Assembly: GCF_007845675.1 (NCBI RefSeq)
Contig: NZ_VOBR01000010.1
Location: forward strand, 53,520 to 117,519
Origin: Lentzea tibetensis
GTDB taxonomy: Bacteria > Actinomycetota > Actinomycetes > Mycobacteriales > Pseudonocardiaceae
DNA length: 64,000 nt
Reading direction: 5' to 3'
Shown here: piece after piece, positions 1 to 10,658 of the stretch
Position numbering within the stretch: position 1 is the stretch's first letter
How the letters are laid out: each line of letters starts with the position of its first letter
The notes under the pieces: model-generated
The model's database searches: none
Told to the model about the DNA's origin: nothing
What the model saw: only the letters and a program-made list of their open reading frames with translations
Made by a program: the position numbers and the translations under genes

Positions 1-1173
1 CAGGCCAAGATCCTCGGCCGGTTCCACTTCGCGCTGGTGCCGCAGGGCGTGCTGTTCCTCGGCAAGGCCGAGATGCTGCTCAGCCACAGCCGGATCTTCG
101 ACCCGATCGACCTGAAGCGGCGCATCTTCCGCAAGGCGCCCAGCGGTCCCGGCACCACGACGCACTTCGTCACGCAGGCGTTCGCGCACGACCGCCGGGT
201 CGAGGTCGGCCCGCTGGACCAGCTGCGCGAGCACGCGTTCTCGGCGAGCCCGGTCGCACAGGTCGTCGTGTCGGCCGAGGACATCATCGCGCTGGTCAAC
301 AAGCAGGCGGAGACCGTGTTCGGCCTGTCGGCGAAGGACGTCGGCCGCCCGCTGCGCGACCTCGACCTGTCCTACCGGCCGGTCGAGCTGCGCGGCTACG
401 TCGAGCAGGCGCGGGTCGAGCGCAAGTCGTTGCGCATCAAGGAGGTCGAGTGGCAGCGCAGCCCCGGTGAGTCGCTGTGGTTCGAGATCCACGTGAACCC
501 GCTGATCGACCACGACAACGGCATACTCGGCGTGTCGATCGTGTTCCGCGACGTCACGTCCGCGCGCAGGCTGCTCGACGACCTGGAGTACGCCAACCGG
601 CAGCTCGAGTCGGCCTACGAGGAACTGCAGTCGACGAACGAGGAGCTCGAGACCACCAACGAGGAGCTCCAGTCCACCGTGGAGGAACTGGAGACCACGA
701 ACGAGGAGCTCCAGTCGACCAACGAGGAACTGGAGACGATGAACGAGGAGCTCCAGTCCACCAACGACGAGCTCCAGACGATCAACGACGCGCTGCGCGA
801 CCGCAGCTCGGAACTGGACCAGGTCAACGAGTTCCTCGAGTCGATACTGACGTCCCTGCGCGCCGGCGTCATCGTGCTGGACCTGGAGATGCGGGTGCTG
901 GCGTGGAACCGCGGCGCCGAGGAGCTGTGGGGCGTGCGGCGCGACGAGGCCGAGGGCGAGCACCTGCTCAACATCGATGCCGGACTGCCGCTGGCCGAGC
1001 TGCGCCCGGTGGTGCGGCAGGCGCTCAGCGACCCGGCGTTCATGACCGACGTGCGGCTACCGGCGGTGAACCGGCGTGGCCGCGCGGTGACGATCCGGGC
1101 GGTGTGCAGCTCGTTGCGCGCCAACGACGGCAGCCCCAGCGGCGCGATACTCGTGATGGAGCAGCTGCCCTGA
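1..1173 (+). CDS. CheR-type methyltransferase/PAS hybrid signalling protein, 3' part
   Basis: The reading frame is already open at base 1, so the 5' end lies outside the window; 390 residues are visible. The first residues (FALVPQGVLFLGKAEML) match the C-terminal strand of CheR methyltransferase domains. A PAS-like domain follows (about nt 215-570), then a long coiled coil (about nt 575-850) built of near-perfect heptads such as EELQSTNEELETTN, then a second PAS-like domain (about nt 840-1170). This is the usual order in CheB/CheR/PAS hybrid proteins of actinobacteria, which are thought to act as soluble sensory scaffolds. No kinase domain is seen before the stop, so output may go through a partner; the STAS protein next door is one possibility. 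Confidence 0.85.
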   Translation, partial: QAKILGRFHFALVPQGVLFLGKAEMLLSHSRIFDPIDLKRRIFRKAPSGPGTTTHFVTQAFAHDRRVEVGPLDQLREHAFSASPVAQVVVSAEDIIALVNKQAETVFGLSAKDVGRPLRDLDLSYRPVELRGYVEQARVERKSLRIKEVEWQRSPGESLWFEIHVNPLIDHDNGILGVSIVFRDVTSARRLLDDLEYANRQLESAYEELQSTNEELETTNEELQSTVEELETTNEELQSTNEELETMNEELQSTNDELQTINDALRDRSSELDQVNEFLESILTSLRAGVIVLDLEMRVLAWNRGAEELWGVRRDEAEGEHLLNIDAGLPLAELRPVVRQALSDPAFMTDVRLPAVNRRGRAVTIRAVCSSLRANDGSPSGAILVMEQLP

Positions 1174-1261
1174 CCGGTCACTCCGACAGCCCGACTCCCG
1201 CGACAGCACAGCCGCACTGGCCGGTCTCGTCGGCAGCCGACACCGTGACGGTGCAGCTGCC

Positions 1262-1606
1262 CTAACCGGTCTCGGCGTCCCCGGCGCAGCGGAAGTAGGT
1301 GTCCAGGCCGGTCAGCTCCAGCGTCCGGCGCACGGCGGCCGAGCACTCGCTCAGCCGGAACGCCACGCGCTGCCGGGCGCACTCGCTGTTCAACGTGATC
1401 AGCGCGATGACACCGGCCGAGCCGAAGAAGGTGACGCCGGCCAGGTCGAGCACCACCGCCCCGCCGCCGATCCGGGCGCGCACGTACTCCTCGAGCTGGG
1501 GCGCGGTCACCATGTCGAGCTCACCCGCGACGTGGACGACCGTCGCCCCGCGAGACTCATCGGCGGTCAGCGACACCTGGTCGTCCGGCGGTTCGACTGC
1601 GTCCAC
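1262..1606 (-). CDS. STAS-domain anti-sigma factor antagonist
   Basis: About 114 residues forming one STAS domain: a strand-rich start (VVHVAGELDMVTAPQLEEYV), then VVLDLAGVTFFGSAGVIAL, whose serine in FFGSAG sits where SpoIIAA-type antagonists are phosphorylated by a partner kinase. Such proteins release sigma factors in partner-switching pathways. I chose the GTG at 1606 because GAGGG lies about five bases upstream; in-frame GTGs at 1609, 1618 and 1651 are possible. The gene converges on the CheR/PAS gene and diverges from the membrane protein gene at 1729. Confidence 0.85.
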   Translation of the reverse strand: MDAVEPPDDQVSLTADESRGATVVHVAGELDMVTAPQLEEYVRARIGGGAVVLDLAGVTFFGSAGVIALITLNSECARQRVAFRLSECSAAVRRTLELTGLDTYFRCAGDAETG

Positions 1607-1728
1607 CACGTCCCTCACTGCTTCGACCAGTTCACTGTATGCCCTCCGCACCGCGCAGGGCGTGGCCAGTCGGGTGTGATCGCCTCGTCTGGCAGGATGC
1701 CGGTCATTCCGACGAGCGGGGGCGCGCG

Positions 1729-2799
1729 ATGAGCGAGACACCGGAGTGGTCCTCTCCTGACCAGCGACCGCAGCAGGAGAACAACCCGGCACCGCCTCCT
1801 CCCCCGCAGTACGGCCAGCAGCAGTACGGCCAGCCGTACCACCAGCCGCCGCAGGCGCCGAAGCCCGGCATCATCCCGCTGCGCCCGCTCGGCGTCGGCG
1901 AGGTGCTGGACGGCGCGATCACCACCATGCGGCGCTACCCGAAGGCCGTGCTCGGCGTGTCGGCGGTGGTCGTCGCGATCACCCAGCTGATCACGGTTCT
2001 GGTGGTGTGGCCGCTGATCAACGACATCAACAACCTCGCGTCCGTCGACCCGAACGACCTCACGCCGTCGCAGGCGCGGGAGATGGCGATCGACGTCATC
2101 TACAGCGGGCTCGTCGGCGGCGGCGTCTCGCTGCTGGTGCAGCTGGTGGCGCAGACGTTCCTGTCCGGGTACGTCACGGTCGTCGTCGGGCGCGCGGTGC
2201 TCGGCCAGCCCATCTCGTTCCGCGAGGCGTGGGACGAGTTCCGCCCGCGGCTGCTGTCGCTGCTCGGCGCGACCGCGCTCATCACCCTGATGCTCCTCAC
2301 CGGCGTGGCGCTCTGCGTCCTGCTCGGCGTGCTGTTCGTCCCGCTGAGCATCCCGCTGTTCATCCTGTCGGCGCTGCTGGGTGTCGCGCTGATCATCTGG
2401 CTGATGGTGATGTTCAGCCTGGTCACCCCGGCGCTGGTGCTGGAGCGCGGCCCGATCGTCGAGTCGTTCCGCCGGTCGCGCCTGCTGGTGCAGGACGCGT
2501 GGTGGCGCACGTTCGGCATCCTGCTGCTGGCGCTGCTGATCGGCTCGATGATCAACAACATCATCGGCCTGCCGTTCAGCCTGCTCGGCACGGACTTCAG
2601 CGCGATCATGGCGGGCAAGCCGGCGACGACGTCGTTCGGCGCGCTGCTGCTGACCGCCGTCGGCGGCACGATCGCGGGCACCATCACCTACCCGTTCAGC
2701 TCGGCGGTGACCGTGCTGCTGTACGTCGACCGCCGCATCCGCCGTGAGGGCATGGACATCGAACTCGCCCGCGCGGCCGGGCTCACCGGCGGACAGTAG
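1729..2799 (+). CDS. Six-TM membrane protein with Pro/Gln-rich N-terminal tail
   Basis: 356 residues. A cytosolic Pro/Gln/Tyr-rich tail of about 45 residues (PQYGQQQYGQPYHQPP) precedes about six hydrophobic segments. The motif IPLRPLGVGEVLDGA before the first membrane segment is typical of the actinobacterial 'glycerophosphoryl diester phosphodiesterase membrane domain' proteins; no catalytic phosphodiesterase domain is present. The ATG follows a G-rich ribosome site (AGCGGGGG). It leads a run of closely packed genes (DUF4129, DUF4350, MoxR, DUF58), a conserved actinobacterial arrangement, so a shared role in envelope function is likely. The exact function is unknown. Confidence 0.85.
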   Translation: MSETPEWSSPDQRPQQENNPAPPPPPQYGQQQYGQPYHQPPQAPKPGIIPLRPLGVGEVLDGAITTMRRYPKAVLGVSAVVVAITQLITVLVVWPLINDINNLASVDPNDLTPSQAREMAIDVIYSGLVGGGVSLLVQLVAQTFLSGYVTVVVGRAVLGQPISFREAWDEFRPRLLSLLGATALITLMLLTGVALCVLLGVLFVPLSIPLFILSALLGVALIIWLMVMFSLVTPALVLERGPIVESFRRSRLLVQDAWWRTFGILLLALLIGSMINNIIGLPFSLLGTDFSAIMAGKPATTSFGALLLTAVGGTIAGTITYPFSSAVTVLLYVDRRIRREGMDIELARAAGLTGGQ

Positions 2800-2801
2800 G
2801 C

Positions 2802-3383
2802 GTGGACGTCCCGGTCGACGTCGGGCCCGACGAGGCGCGCGACGCCGCCGTCCGCGAGCTGTCGGACCCGGCGTACGCGCAGGCGCGGCCCGGTGTGCTG
2901 GAGAAGGCGCTCGACTGGGTGCTCGACCGGCTGGACGAGCTGTTCGGCGCGGGCAGCGGTGCGGGCGGCGTCGCGTTGCTGCTGCTGGTCGTCGTGATCG
3001 CACTGGCCGTCGTCATCCGGCTGTTCACCGGGCGCGTGACTCGGGCGGCGCGGACGGGTGCGGTGTTCGGCGACGCGACCAGGTCGGCGAAGGACCACCG
3101 CGCCGCCGCGCAGGAGGCGTTCGCGCGCGGTGAGTTCGCCGAGGCGGTGCGCGAGCGGTTCCGCGCGCTGGTGCGGGAACTGGAACAGCGCGGCGTGCTC
3201 GACGAACGGGCGGGGCGCACGGTCGACGAGGTCGCGGCCGATGCCGGGCGCGAGCTGCCCGCGCACGCGCGGGACCTCCGCGTGGCGGCCGTGCTGTTCG
3301 ACGACATCTGGTACGGCGGCCGCACCGCGACCGAAGAGGCCTACCGCTCCATCGCGTCGCTCGACGACCGGGTGCGCGGATGA
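2802..3383 (+). CDS. DUF4129 domain protein
   Basis: 193 residues. One transmembrane helix around residues 47-72 (LLLLVVVIALAVVI) is followed by a cytosolic helical domain ending in WYGGRTATEEAYR, a signature of the DUF4129 C terminus, where Y/WxG..x(T/S) recurs. It starts with GTG two bases after the previous stop and overlaps the next gene by four bases, so it is translated as part of one operon. In many actinobacteria DUF4129 proteins sit beside MoxR and DUF58 genes, as here. Molecular function is not established. Confidence 0.88.
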   Translation: MDVPVDVGPDEARDAAVRELSDPAYAQARPGVLEKALDWVLDRLDELFGAGSGAGGVALLLLVVVIALAVVIRLFTGRVTRAARTGAVFGDATRSAKDHRAAAQEAFARGEFAEAVRERFRALVRELEQRGVLDERAGRTVDEVAADAGRELPAHARDLRVAAVLFDDIWYGGRTATEEAYRSIASLDDRVRG

Positions 3384-4453
3384 GCGCGCCGACCTCGCCG
3401 GACGCGCGGCGGATCTGGGCCGCCGCCAAGGGACCCGTGCTCGTCGGGCTCGTGATCCTGGTGTCCAGCATCATCCTGGTGCTCGTCAGCTCGCCCAGCG
3501 AGGGCGGCTCGCTCGACCCGCGCTCGGTGACCCAACCGGGCAGCCGCGCGCTGGCGAAACTGCTGGAGGGCCAAGGCGTCACGGTCGAGTACACCGAGAC
3601 CGCACCGTCCTCGGTGGACGGCGCGACGCTGCTCGTGACCCGCCCCGACCTCATCGACCCGGCCCGGCTGTCACCGCTGATCGCGAGCGCGCGGGACGCG
3701 GTGCTCGTGCAGCCGCAGCGCTGGCTCCCCGACGGGATCGGCGTCGCCGACCGCGCCAGGGTGGACGACCTGCCGCCCGGCTGCGTGCTGGCCGCGCGGT
3801 TCGGCCGCGCCACCATGGGCGGCGCCACGTACGCCGCGGCCGACGGCGAGTCGTGCTACGAGTCGTCGTTGGTGCACAAGGGAAACGTGATCGTGCTCGG
3901 CACCGGCGCGCCGATGACCAACGACAAGCTGGACGAGGTCGGCAACGCCGCGTTGATGATGACCCTGCTCGGCCGCAACGACCGGCTCGTGTGGTGGGTG
4001 CCCGCGGTCGCCGACCCCGGCCGCGAGCAGTCGGTGTTCGACCTGCTGCCGGACGGCTGGAAGTTCGGCGGAGTTCAGCTCGTCGTCGCGGTCGCGCTGT
4101 TCGCGCTGTGGCGCGCGCGACGGCTCGGACCCGTTGTCACCGAACGCCTTCCGGTCGTGGTGCGCGCGGCCGAGACCGTCGAGGGACGGGCGCGGCTCTA
4201 CCGGCGGACGCGGGCCACCGGGCACGCGGCGGCCACGTTGCGGCGCGCGGCGCTGGACCGGATGACACCAGCACTAGGACTGCCGCACGACGCGCCACCC
4301 GCCGCGGTGGCGACGGAGGTCGCGGCGCGCGGGTCGCGTTCCGCCGACCAGGTGCTCTCACTGCTCTACGGACCCCAGCCCGCGGACGACCGCGCGCTGG
4401 TCCGGCTCGCCGACGAACTGGACGTACTGGAGAACGAGGTGTGCGGGGGATGA
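3380..4453 (+). CDS. DUF4350 domain membrane protein
   Basis: 357 residues with an N-terminal membrane helix (VLVGLVILVSSIILVLVS), a soluble domain of about 220 residues containing SLDPRSVTQPGSRALAKLLEGQG, a feature of DUF4350 proteins, and a second membrane helix near residue 235 (LVVAVALFALWRARRLGP). The start overlaps the DUF4129 stop and the stop overlaps the MoxR start (ATGA), which indicates translational coupling. The family has a GATase-like fold of unknown function and is regularly found with MoxR ATPases. Confidence 0.87.
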   Translation: MSAPTSPDARRIWAAAKGPVLVGLVILVSSIILVLVSSPSEGGSLDPRSVTQPGSRALAKLLEGQGVTVEYTETAPSSVDGATLLVTRPDLIDPARLSPLIASARDAVLVQPQRWLPDGIGVADRARVDDLPPGCVLAARFGRATMGGATYAAADGESCYESSLVHKGNVIVLGTGAPMTNDKLDEVGNAALMMTLLGRNDRLVWWVPAVADPGREQSVFDLLPDGWKFGGVQLVVAVALFALWRARRLGPVVTERLPVVVRAAETVEGRARLYRRTRATGHAAATLRRAALDRMTPALGLPHDAPPAAVATEVAARGSRSADQVLSLLYGPQPADDRALVRLADELDVLENEVCGG

Positions 4454-5418
4454 CGCAGGAGATGACTGCGACTACCGAAGAGGCGCGTTCCGCATTGCTC
4501 GCGCTGCGCGCCGAGATCGGCAAGGCCGTCGTCGGCAACGACGCCGCGGTGACCAGCCTGATCCTCGCGCTGCTGTGCCGGGGCCACGTGCTGCTCGAAG
4601 GCGTGCCGGGCGTCGCGAAGACGCTGCTGGTGCGGGCGCTCGCGACGGCGCTGGATCTGACGTACAAACGGGTGCAGTTCACGCCGGACCTGATGCCGGG
4701 CGACCTGACCGGGTCGCTGGTGTACGACGCGCACTCGGCGGAGTTCTCGTTCCGCGAGGGCCCGGTGTTCACGCACCTGCTGCTCGCCGACGAGATCAAC
4801 CGGACGCCGCCGAAGACGCAGTCCGCGCTGCTGGAGGCGATGGAGGAACGGCAGGTCTCGGTCGACGGGCGGGCGCGTCCGGTGCCGTCGCCGTTCATCG
4901 TGGTGGCGACGCAGAACCCCGTCGAGTACGAGGGCACCTACCCGCTGCCCGAGGCGCAGCTGGACCGGTTCCTGTTCAAGCTGACGATGCCGATCCCGCC
5001 GCGCGACCAGGAGATCGACATCCTGACGCGGCACGCGTCCGGCTTCGACCCGCGCGACCTGTCGTCGCTGCGGCCGGTCGCGGGTGCCGAGCACCTCGAC
5101 GCCGGCGCGCTGGCGGTGCGGTCGGTGACCGTCGCCCCGGAGGTCGTCGGGTACGTCGTGGACGTGTGCCGCGCGACCCGCCAGTCGCCGTCGGTGCGGC
5201 TCGGCGTCTCACCGCGCGGCGCGACGGCGTTGCTCGCGGCGGCACGGGCGTGGGCGTGGCTGTCCGGCCGCGCGTACGTGACACCGGACGACGTGAAGGC
5301 GTTGGCGCGCCCCGCGTTGCGGCACCGGCTGGACCTGCGTCCGGAGGCCGCGCTGGAGGGTGCGACCGCGGACGGGATCCTGGACGGCGTGCTCGCCGCG
5401 GTCCAGGTCCCGCGCTGA
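4450..5418 (+). CDS. moxR: MoxR-family AAA+ ATPase
   Basis: 322 residues. Walker A is GVPGVAKT and Walker B is LLADEINRTPPKTQSALLEAM, both classical for MoxR proteins; the sensor region VATQNPVEYEGTYPLPEAQLDRF is also present. MoxR ATPases act as chaperones that help assemble or activate protein complexes, usually with a VWA or DUF58 partner. The ATG overlaps the preceding stop and the DUF58 gene starts one base after this stop. Length is normal for the family. Confidence 0.95.
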   Translation: MTQEMTATTEEARSALLALRAEIGKAVVGNDAAVTSLILALLCRGHVLLEGVPGVAKTLLVRALATALDLTYKRVQFTPDLMPGDLTGSLVYDAHSAEFSFREGPVFTHLLLADEINRTPPKTQSALLEAMEERQVSVDGRARPVPSPFIVVATQNPVEYEGTYPLPEAQLDRFLFKLTMPIPPRDQEIDILTRHASGFDPRDLSSLRPVAGAEHLDAGALAVRSVTVAPEVVGYVVDVCRATRQSPSVRLGVSPRGATALLAAARAWAWLSGRAYVTPDDVKALARPALRHRLDLRPEAALEGATADGILDGVLAAVQVPR

Positions 5419-5419
5419 C

Positions 5420-6715
5420 GTGGCGCTGACCGGCCGGGCGGGCCTGCTGGCGCTGCTCGGCGTCCTGGTCGTCGGGACCGTGCTGCCGTCGTGGACGGGC
5501 GTGCTGGGCGTCGGTGCTCTCGTGGTGCTGTGCGTGCTGATCGACCTCGCGCTGGCCGGTGGGGTGCGCGGGCTCGAGCTGTCCCGTTCCGGCGCGGTGA
5601 AGGTGCGGCTCGGCGAGTCGGTCGGGGTCGAGCTGACCGTCCGCAACCCCGGTCCGCGCTGGGTGCGCGGCGTGCTGCGCGACGCCTGGTCCCCGTCGGC
5701 CGGTGTCGTGTCCGACCGGTTCTCCGTCGACGTGCCCGCCGGGGCGTCGCGCAAGATCTCCGTTGCGCTGCAACCGGTTCGCCGCGGTGACCGGCGGGCG
5801 TACCGGGTGACCGTGCGCTCGCTCGGCCCGCTCGGTGTGGCGGCGCGGCAGGGTGCGCACGACGTGCCGTGGACGGTGCGCGCGCTGCCTCCGTTCCACA
5901 GCCGCAAGCACCTGCCGCCGCTGCTGGACCGGCTGCGCGAGCTGGACGGCAGGCGCGCGGCGCTGGTGCGCGGCCAGGGCACCGAGTTCGACTCGTTGCG
6001 CGAGTACGTGATCGGTGACGACGTGCGCTCGATCGACTGGCGGGCAACGGCTCGCTCGTCGGACGTGATGGTGCGGACGTGGCGCCCCGAACGGGACCGG
6101 CACGTGCTGATCGTGCTCGACACCGCTCGTACGGCGGCCGGCCGGGTCGCGGGTGAGCTGGGCGGACTCCCCCGGCTGGACACCGCGCTCGACTCAGCGC
6201 TGCTGCTGTCCGCACTGGCGTTGCACGCGGGTGACCGGGTGGATCTCATCGCCTACAGCCACGTCGTGCGCGCGTCGGTGCCGCGGGCCGACCTGCCGTC
6301 GCTGGTGTCCGCGATGGCGCCGCTGGAGGCCGAGCTGGTCGAGTTCGACGCGCGCGGCATGGTCGCCGAGGTGCTGCGCCGATCCCGGCAGCGCTCGCTC
6401 GTGGTGCTGCTGACCGGACTGGACTCCGCCGCGCTGGAGGAGGGCCTGGTGCCGGTGCTGCCCGCGCTGACGTCCCGGCACCGGCTGCTCGTCGCGTCCG
6501 TGACGGACCCCGCGGTCACGGCGATGGCGCGCGGACGTGGTGACGCCGAAGCCGTGTTCGGCGCGGCGGCCGCGGAACGCACGCTGTCAGAACGCCGGCA
6601 CGCCAAGGCTTTGCTGACCCGCCACGGCGTCGAGGTCGTCGACGCCGAACCCGACGCCCTCCCACCCGCACTCGCCGACCGCTACCTGACCCTCAAAGCA
6701 GCGGGCAAGCTCTAG
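5420..6715 (+). CDS. DUF58 domain protein (MoxR partner)
   Basis: 431 residues. Two N-terminal membrane helices (LLALLGVLVVGTVLPSW and VLGVGALVVLCVLIDLAL) precede the DUF58 core, seen as TEFDSLREYVIGDDVRSIDW followed by a VWA-like strand VLIVLDTARTA. DUF58 proteins are the standard partner of MoxR ATPases. The GTG start lies one base past the moxR stop. The stop codon shares the palindrome CTAG with the convergent gene on the other strand. Confidence 0.93.
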   Translation: MALTGRAGLLALLGVLVVGTVLPSWTGVLGVGALVVLCVLIDLALAGGVRGLELSRSGAVKVRLGESVGVELTVRNPGPRWVRGVLRDAWSPSAGVVSDRFSVDVPAGASRKISVALQPVRRGDRRAYRVTVRSLGPLGVAARQGAHDVPWTVRALPPFHSRKHLPPLLDRLRELDGRRAALVRGQGTEFDSLREYVIGDDVRSIDWRATARSSDVMVRTWRPERDRHVLIVLDTARTAAGRVAGELGGLPRLDTALDSALLLSALALHAGDRVDLIAYSHVVRASVPRADLPSLVSAMAPLEAELVEFDARGMVAEVLRRSRQRSLVVLLTGLDSAALEEGLVPVLPALTSRHRLLVASVTDPAVTAMARGRGDAEAVFGAAAAERTLSERRHAKALLTRHGVEVVDAEPDALPPALADRYLTLKAAGKL

Positions 6716-7719
6716 GCGGCGACCGGAGCCTCGTCGCCCGCGTACTGCTGGTCCAGGTCACCGGTCTCGCCCTCGCGCGCGGCCCGGCGTCCGACGACGA
6801 AGACGTAGGCCAGGAAAGCGATCTCGGCCGCGACACCGATCGCGATGCGCGCCCAGGTGGGCAGTCCGGACGGCGTCACGAACGCCTCGATGACACCGGA
6901 CACGAACAGCACGCAGGTGAGCCCGAGCGCCATCAGCACGACGGTGCGGCCCTGCCGGGCGAGTGCCTGCCCGCGCGGCAGGCCGCCGGGGTCGATCACG
7001 GTCCAGCCGAGCTTCAACCCGGTGCCCGCGGCGACGAACAACGCGGTGAGCTCGAGGAGTCCGTGCGGCGCGATGAGACCCAGGAACACGTCGCCGCGCC
7101 CGGCGGCGAACATCAGGCCGCCGCTGATGCCGACGTTGATGGCGTTGACGCCGAGCATGATCACGACCGGGATGCCCAGCAGCACACCGAGGAGCAGGCA
7201 GCCCGCGGCGACCCACGCGTTGTTCGTCCACACGCGTGCGGCGAACGAACTGGCGGGCGAGCTGGAGTAGTAGGACTCGAAGTCACCACCGGACCGGGTG
7301 AGCTCGCGGACCTCGTCCGGCGCGGCGATCGTCGCCTGCACCTGCGGGTCGCGCGCGACCCACGCCGCGAGCAGTCCGGTGAGGAGCAGGAACACCGCGC
7401 TCGTCGGCACCCACCAGCGCCACGTCCGGTACATCGCGGCGGGCAGTCCGCGGGTGAAGAACAGGCCGAACTCGCGCCACGCGGGCGCGTGCGTGCCGGT
7501 GACGGCGCTGCGGGCCTGCGCGGTGAGCGCGGACAGCCGTTCGACGACCACGGGGTCCGGCGCCTTGCTGCGGACGACGGACAGGTGCGTGGCGACCCGC
7601 TGGTAGAGCGTGATCAGTTCGTCGGCCTCGGCGCCGCTGAGCGAGTTCTGCCTGCGCACCAACTCCGCGAGCCGGTCCCATTCCGGGCGGTGCGCGGCGA
7701 TGAACACGTCCAAGTCCAC
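6712..7719 (-). CDS. Stage II sporulation protein M-like membrane protein
   Basis: 335 residues. The N-terminal soluble helical part (VDLDVFIAAHRPEWDRLAELVRR) is followed by several membrane segments, including the SpoIIM-like block around FFTRGLP, WTNNAWVAAGCLLLGVLLGIP and FLGLIAPHGLLEL. In actinobacteria this SpoIIM-domain protein is usually next to an RDD gene, as here with the divergent gene at 7745. I chose the GTG at 7719 because homologues begin with this VDLDVF sequence and because it leaves room for a promoter between the two genes. It has no known link to sporulation in non-Firmicutes. Confidence 0.88.
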   Translation of the reverse strand: MDLDVFIAAHRPEWDRLAELVRRQNSLSGAEADELITLYQRVATHLSVVRSKAPDPVVVERLSALTAQARSAVTGTHAPAWREFGLFFTRGLPAAMYRTWRWWVPTSAVFLLLTGLLAAWVARDPQVQATIAAPDEVRELTRSGGDFESYYSSSPASSFAARVWTNNAWVAAGCLLLGVLLGIPVVIMLGVNAINVGISGGLMFAAGRGDVFLGLIAPHGLLELTALFVAAGTGLKLGWTVIDPGGLPRGQALARQGRTVVLMALGLTCVLFVSGVIEAFVTPSGLPTWARIAIGVAAEIAFLAYVFVVGRRAAREGETGDLDQQYAGDEAPVAA

Positions 7720-7744
7720 GCGGGAGACACTACGGTGTACGGCT

Positions 7745-8512
7745 GTGGGGGACCTGGTCACCGGTGAAGCCGTCGTCGTCTCGCTCCGCACCGCGCGGCT
7801 GGCGAGCCGGGCGCTCGCGTTCGCGCTCGACGTGGTGCTGCAAGCGATCGTGCTCTTCGTCGTCTACCTGGCACGGCCATCGGCGGACGACGAGGCGCTG
7901 CTCAGCGCCACGACGCTCGTGCTGACCGTGGCGGTGCTCGTCGGATATCCGGTGCTGTGCGAGACGCTGACCCGCGGCCGCACGCTGGGCAAGGTCGCGT
8001 GCGGGCTGCGCGTGGTGCGCGACGACGGCGGGCCGATCCGGTTCCGGCACGCGCTGGTGCGCGGGCTCGCCGGGTTCTTCGTGGACTTCTGGGCGCTCGG
8101 GCTCGGCGGTGCGGTCGCGTTGTTCGTGTCGCTCGTGTCGCCGCAGGGCAAGCGCGTCGGTGACTACCTGGCGGGCACGGTGGTGATCCGGGTGCGCGTG
8201 CCGCAGACCGAGCCACCGCAGATCGCCATGCCTCCCGAGCTCGCCGCGTGGGCCGCGACGCTCGACCTGTCGCGGCTGCCGGACGACCTGGCGCTGGCCG
8301 TCCGGCAGTACCTGGGGCGGTTCGGCCAGCTCAGCCCGGACGCGCGTGCGTCACTGGGCGGGCGGCTCGCGGGCGAGGTGGCCGGGTGGATCGCCGCGCC
8401 ACCGCCGCCCGGTGTGCACGTGCACGCCTACCTGTCTGCGGTGCTGGCCGAGCGCCGCAACCGCGCGCTGAGAGGCCCGGACAACCCGTTCGCACCACCG
8501 CGTACGGAGTAG
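7745..8512 (+). CDS. RDD family membrane protein
   Basis: 255 residues. The RDD domain (about residues 15-145) shows the defining pattern: LASRALAFALDVVLQA with Arg/Asp in the first helix, RGRTLGKVACGLRVVRDDG before the second, and the late motif GKRVGDYLAGTVVI. Three to four membrane helices are predicted, followed by a soluble tail of about 100 residues. RDD proteins are proposed transporters or ion exchangers. The start is GTG at 7745, divergent from the SpoIIM-like gene with only about 25 bases between them, so the promoters must overlap or lie within coding ends. Confidence 0.9.
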   Translation: MGDLVTGEAVVVSLRTARLASRALAFALDVVLQAIVLFVVYLARPSADDEALLSATTLVLTVAVLVGYPVLCETLTRGRTLGKVACGLRVVRDDGGPIRFRHALVRGLAGFFVDFWALGLGGAVALFVSLVSPQGKRVGDYLAGTVVIRVRVPQTEPPQIAMPPELAAWAATLDLSRLPDDLALAVRQYLGRFGQLSPDARASLGGRLAGEVAGWIAAPPPPGVHVHAYLSAVLAERRNRALRGPDNPFAPPRTE

Positions 8513-8553
8513 GCCACTGGCACGCGTGGCCGCCAACCGGTACGAGTGGAGTC

Positions 8554-9239
8554 ATGGACCTCGCGACCAGGTGCGAGGACGACGTCGTCCTGGTCTCCCC
8601 GGTGGGACGGCTGGACCTGTCGACCTACGTCGCACTGCGGGACGGGCTGCTCAAGCAGGTGGCCGAGCAGCCGCCTGCCGTCGTCGTGGAGCTGACCGCG
8701 GCCTTCGAGATCGGCAGCGACACGCTGGCCAGCGTGTTCGCGACGGTGTGGCTGCGCATCGCGCCGTGGTCCGGGGTGCGCCTGGCGCTCGTGCCCGCGA
8801 CGGTGCGGCACCAGCGGATGCTCGCCCGCACCGGCGTCGCCCGGTTCGTGCCGACCTACCGCTCGGTCGCCGACGCACTCTCGTCGCCGCGGGAGCGGTG
8901 CCGCGACGAGATCCAACTGCCCCGCGACCACACCGCCGCCGGGATGGCGCGGCAGTTCGTGCTGCGGGCGTGCGACAACTGGAGCGTGCAGCCGGCCGCG
9001 GTGCGCGCCGTGCTGATCGCCGGTGAGCTGGTCGAGAACGTCATGAAGCACACCCGGTCCGCGCCCACGCTGCGGATCGAGCGGTTCCCGCGGCACCTCG
9101 CGGTGGCGGTGCGCGACGGCGAACCGTGGCGCGACGGGCCGCCGGCCCGCGGGGCGGCGCTGTTCGACCGGCTGGCCGGCGCGTGGGGGCACAACACCAC
9201 GCTCAACGGCGGCAAGCTCGTGTGGGCGACAGTCGCGCT

Positions 9240-9243
<4 letters not shown>
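8554..9243 (+). CDS. STAS-HATPase fusion (anti-sigma type regulator)
   Basis: 229 residues. Residues 1-110 resemble a STAS/MlaB-like domain (VLVSPVGRLDLSTYVALRDGL). Residues 115-229 form an HATPase_c domain with the N-box GELVENVMKH and a compact nucleotide-binding end (LTLNGG-like GGKLVW region). The combination puts an antagonist-like domain and an anti-sigma-like kinase domain in one chain, as in some actinobacterial phosphatase/kinase regulators of partner switching. The usual acceptor serine region reads FEIGSDTLAS. The stop overlaps the convergent ECF transporter stop in a shared CTAG. Confidence 0.82.
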
Positions 9244-10654
<1,411 letters not shown>

Positions 10655-10658
<4 letters not shown>

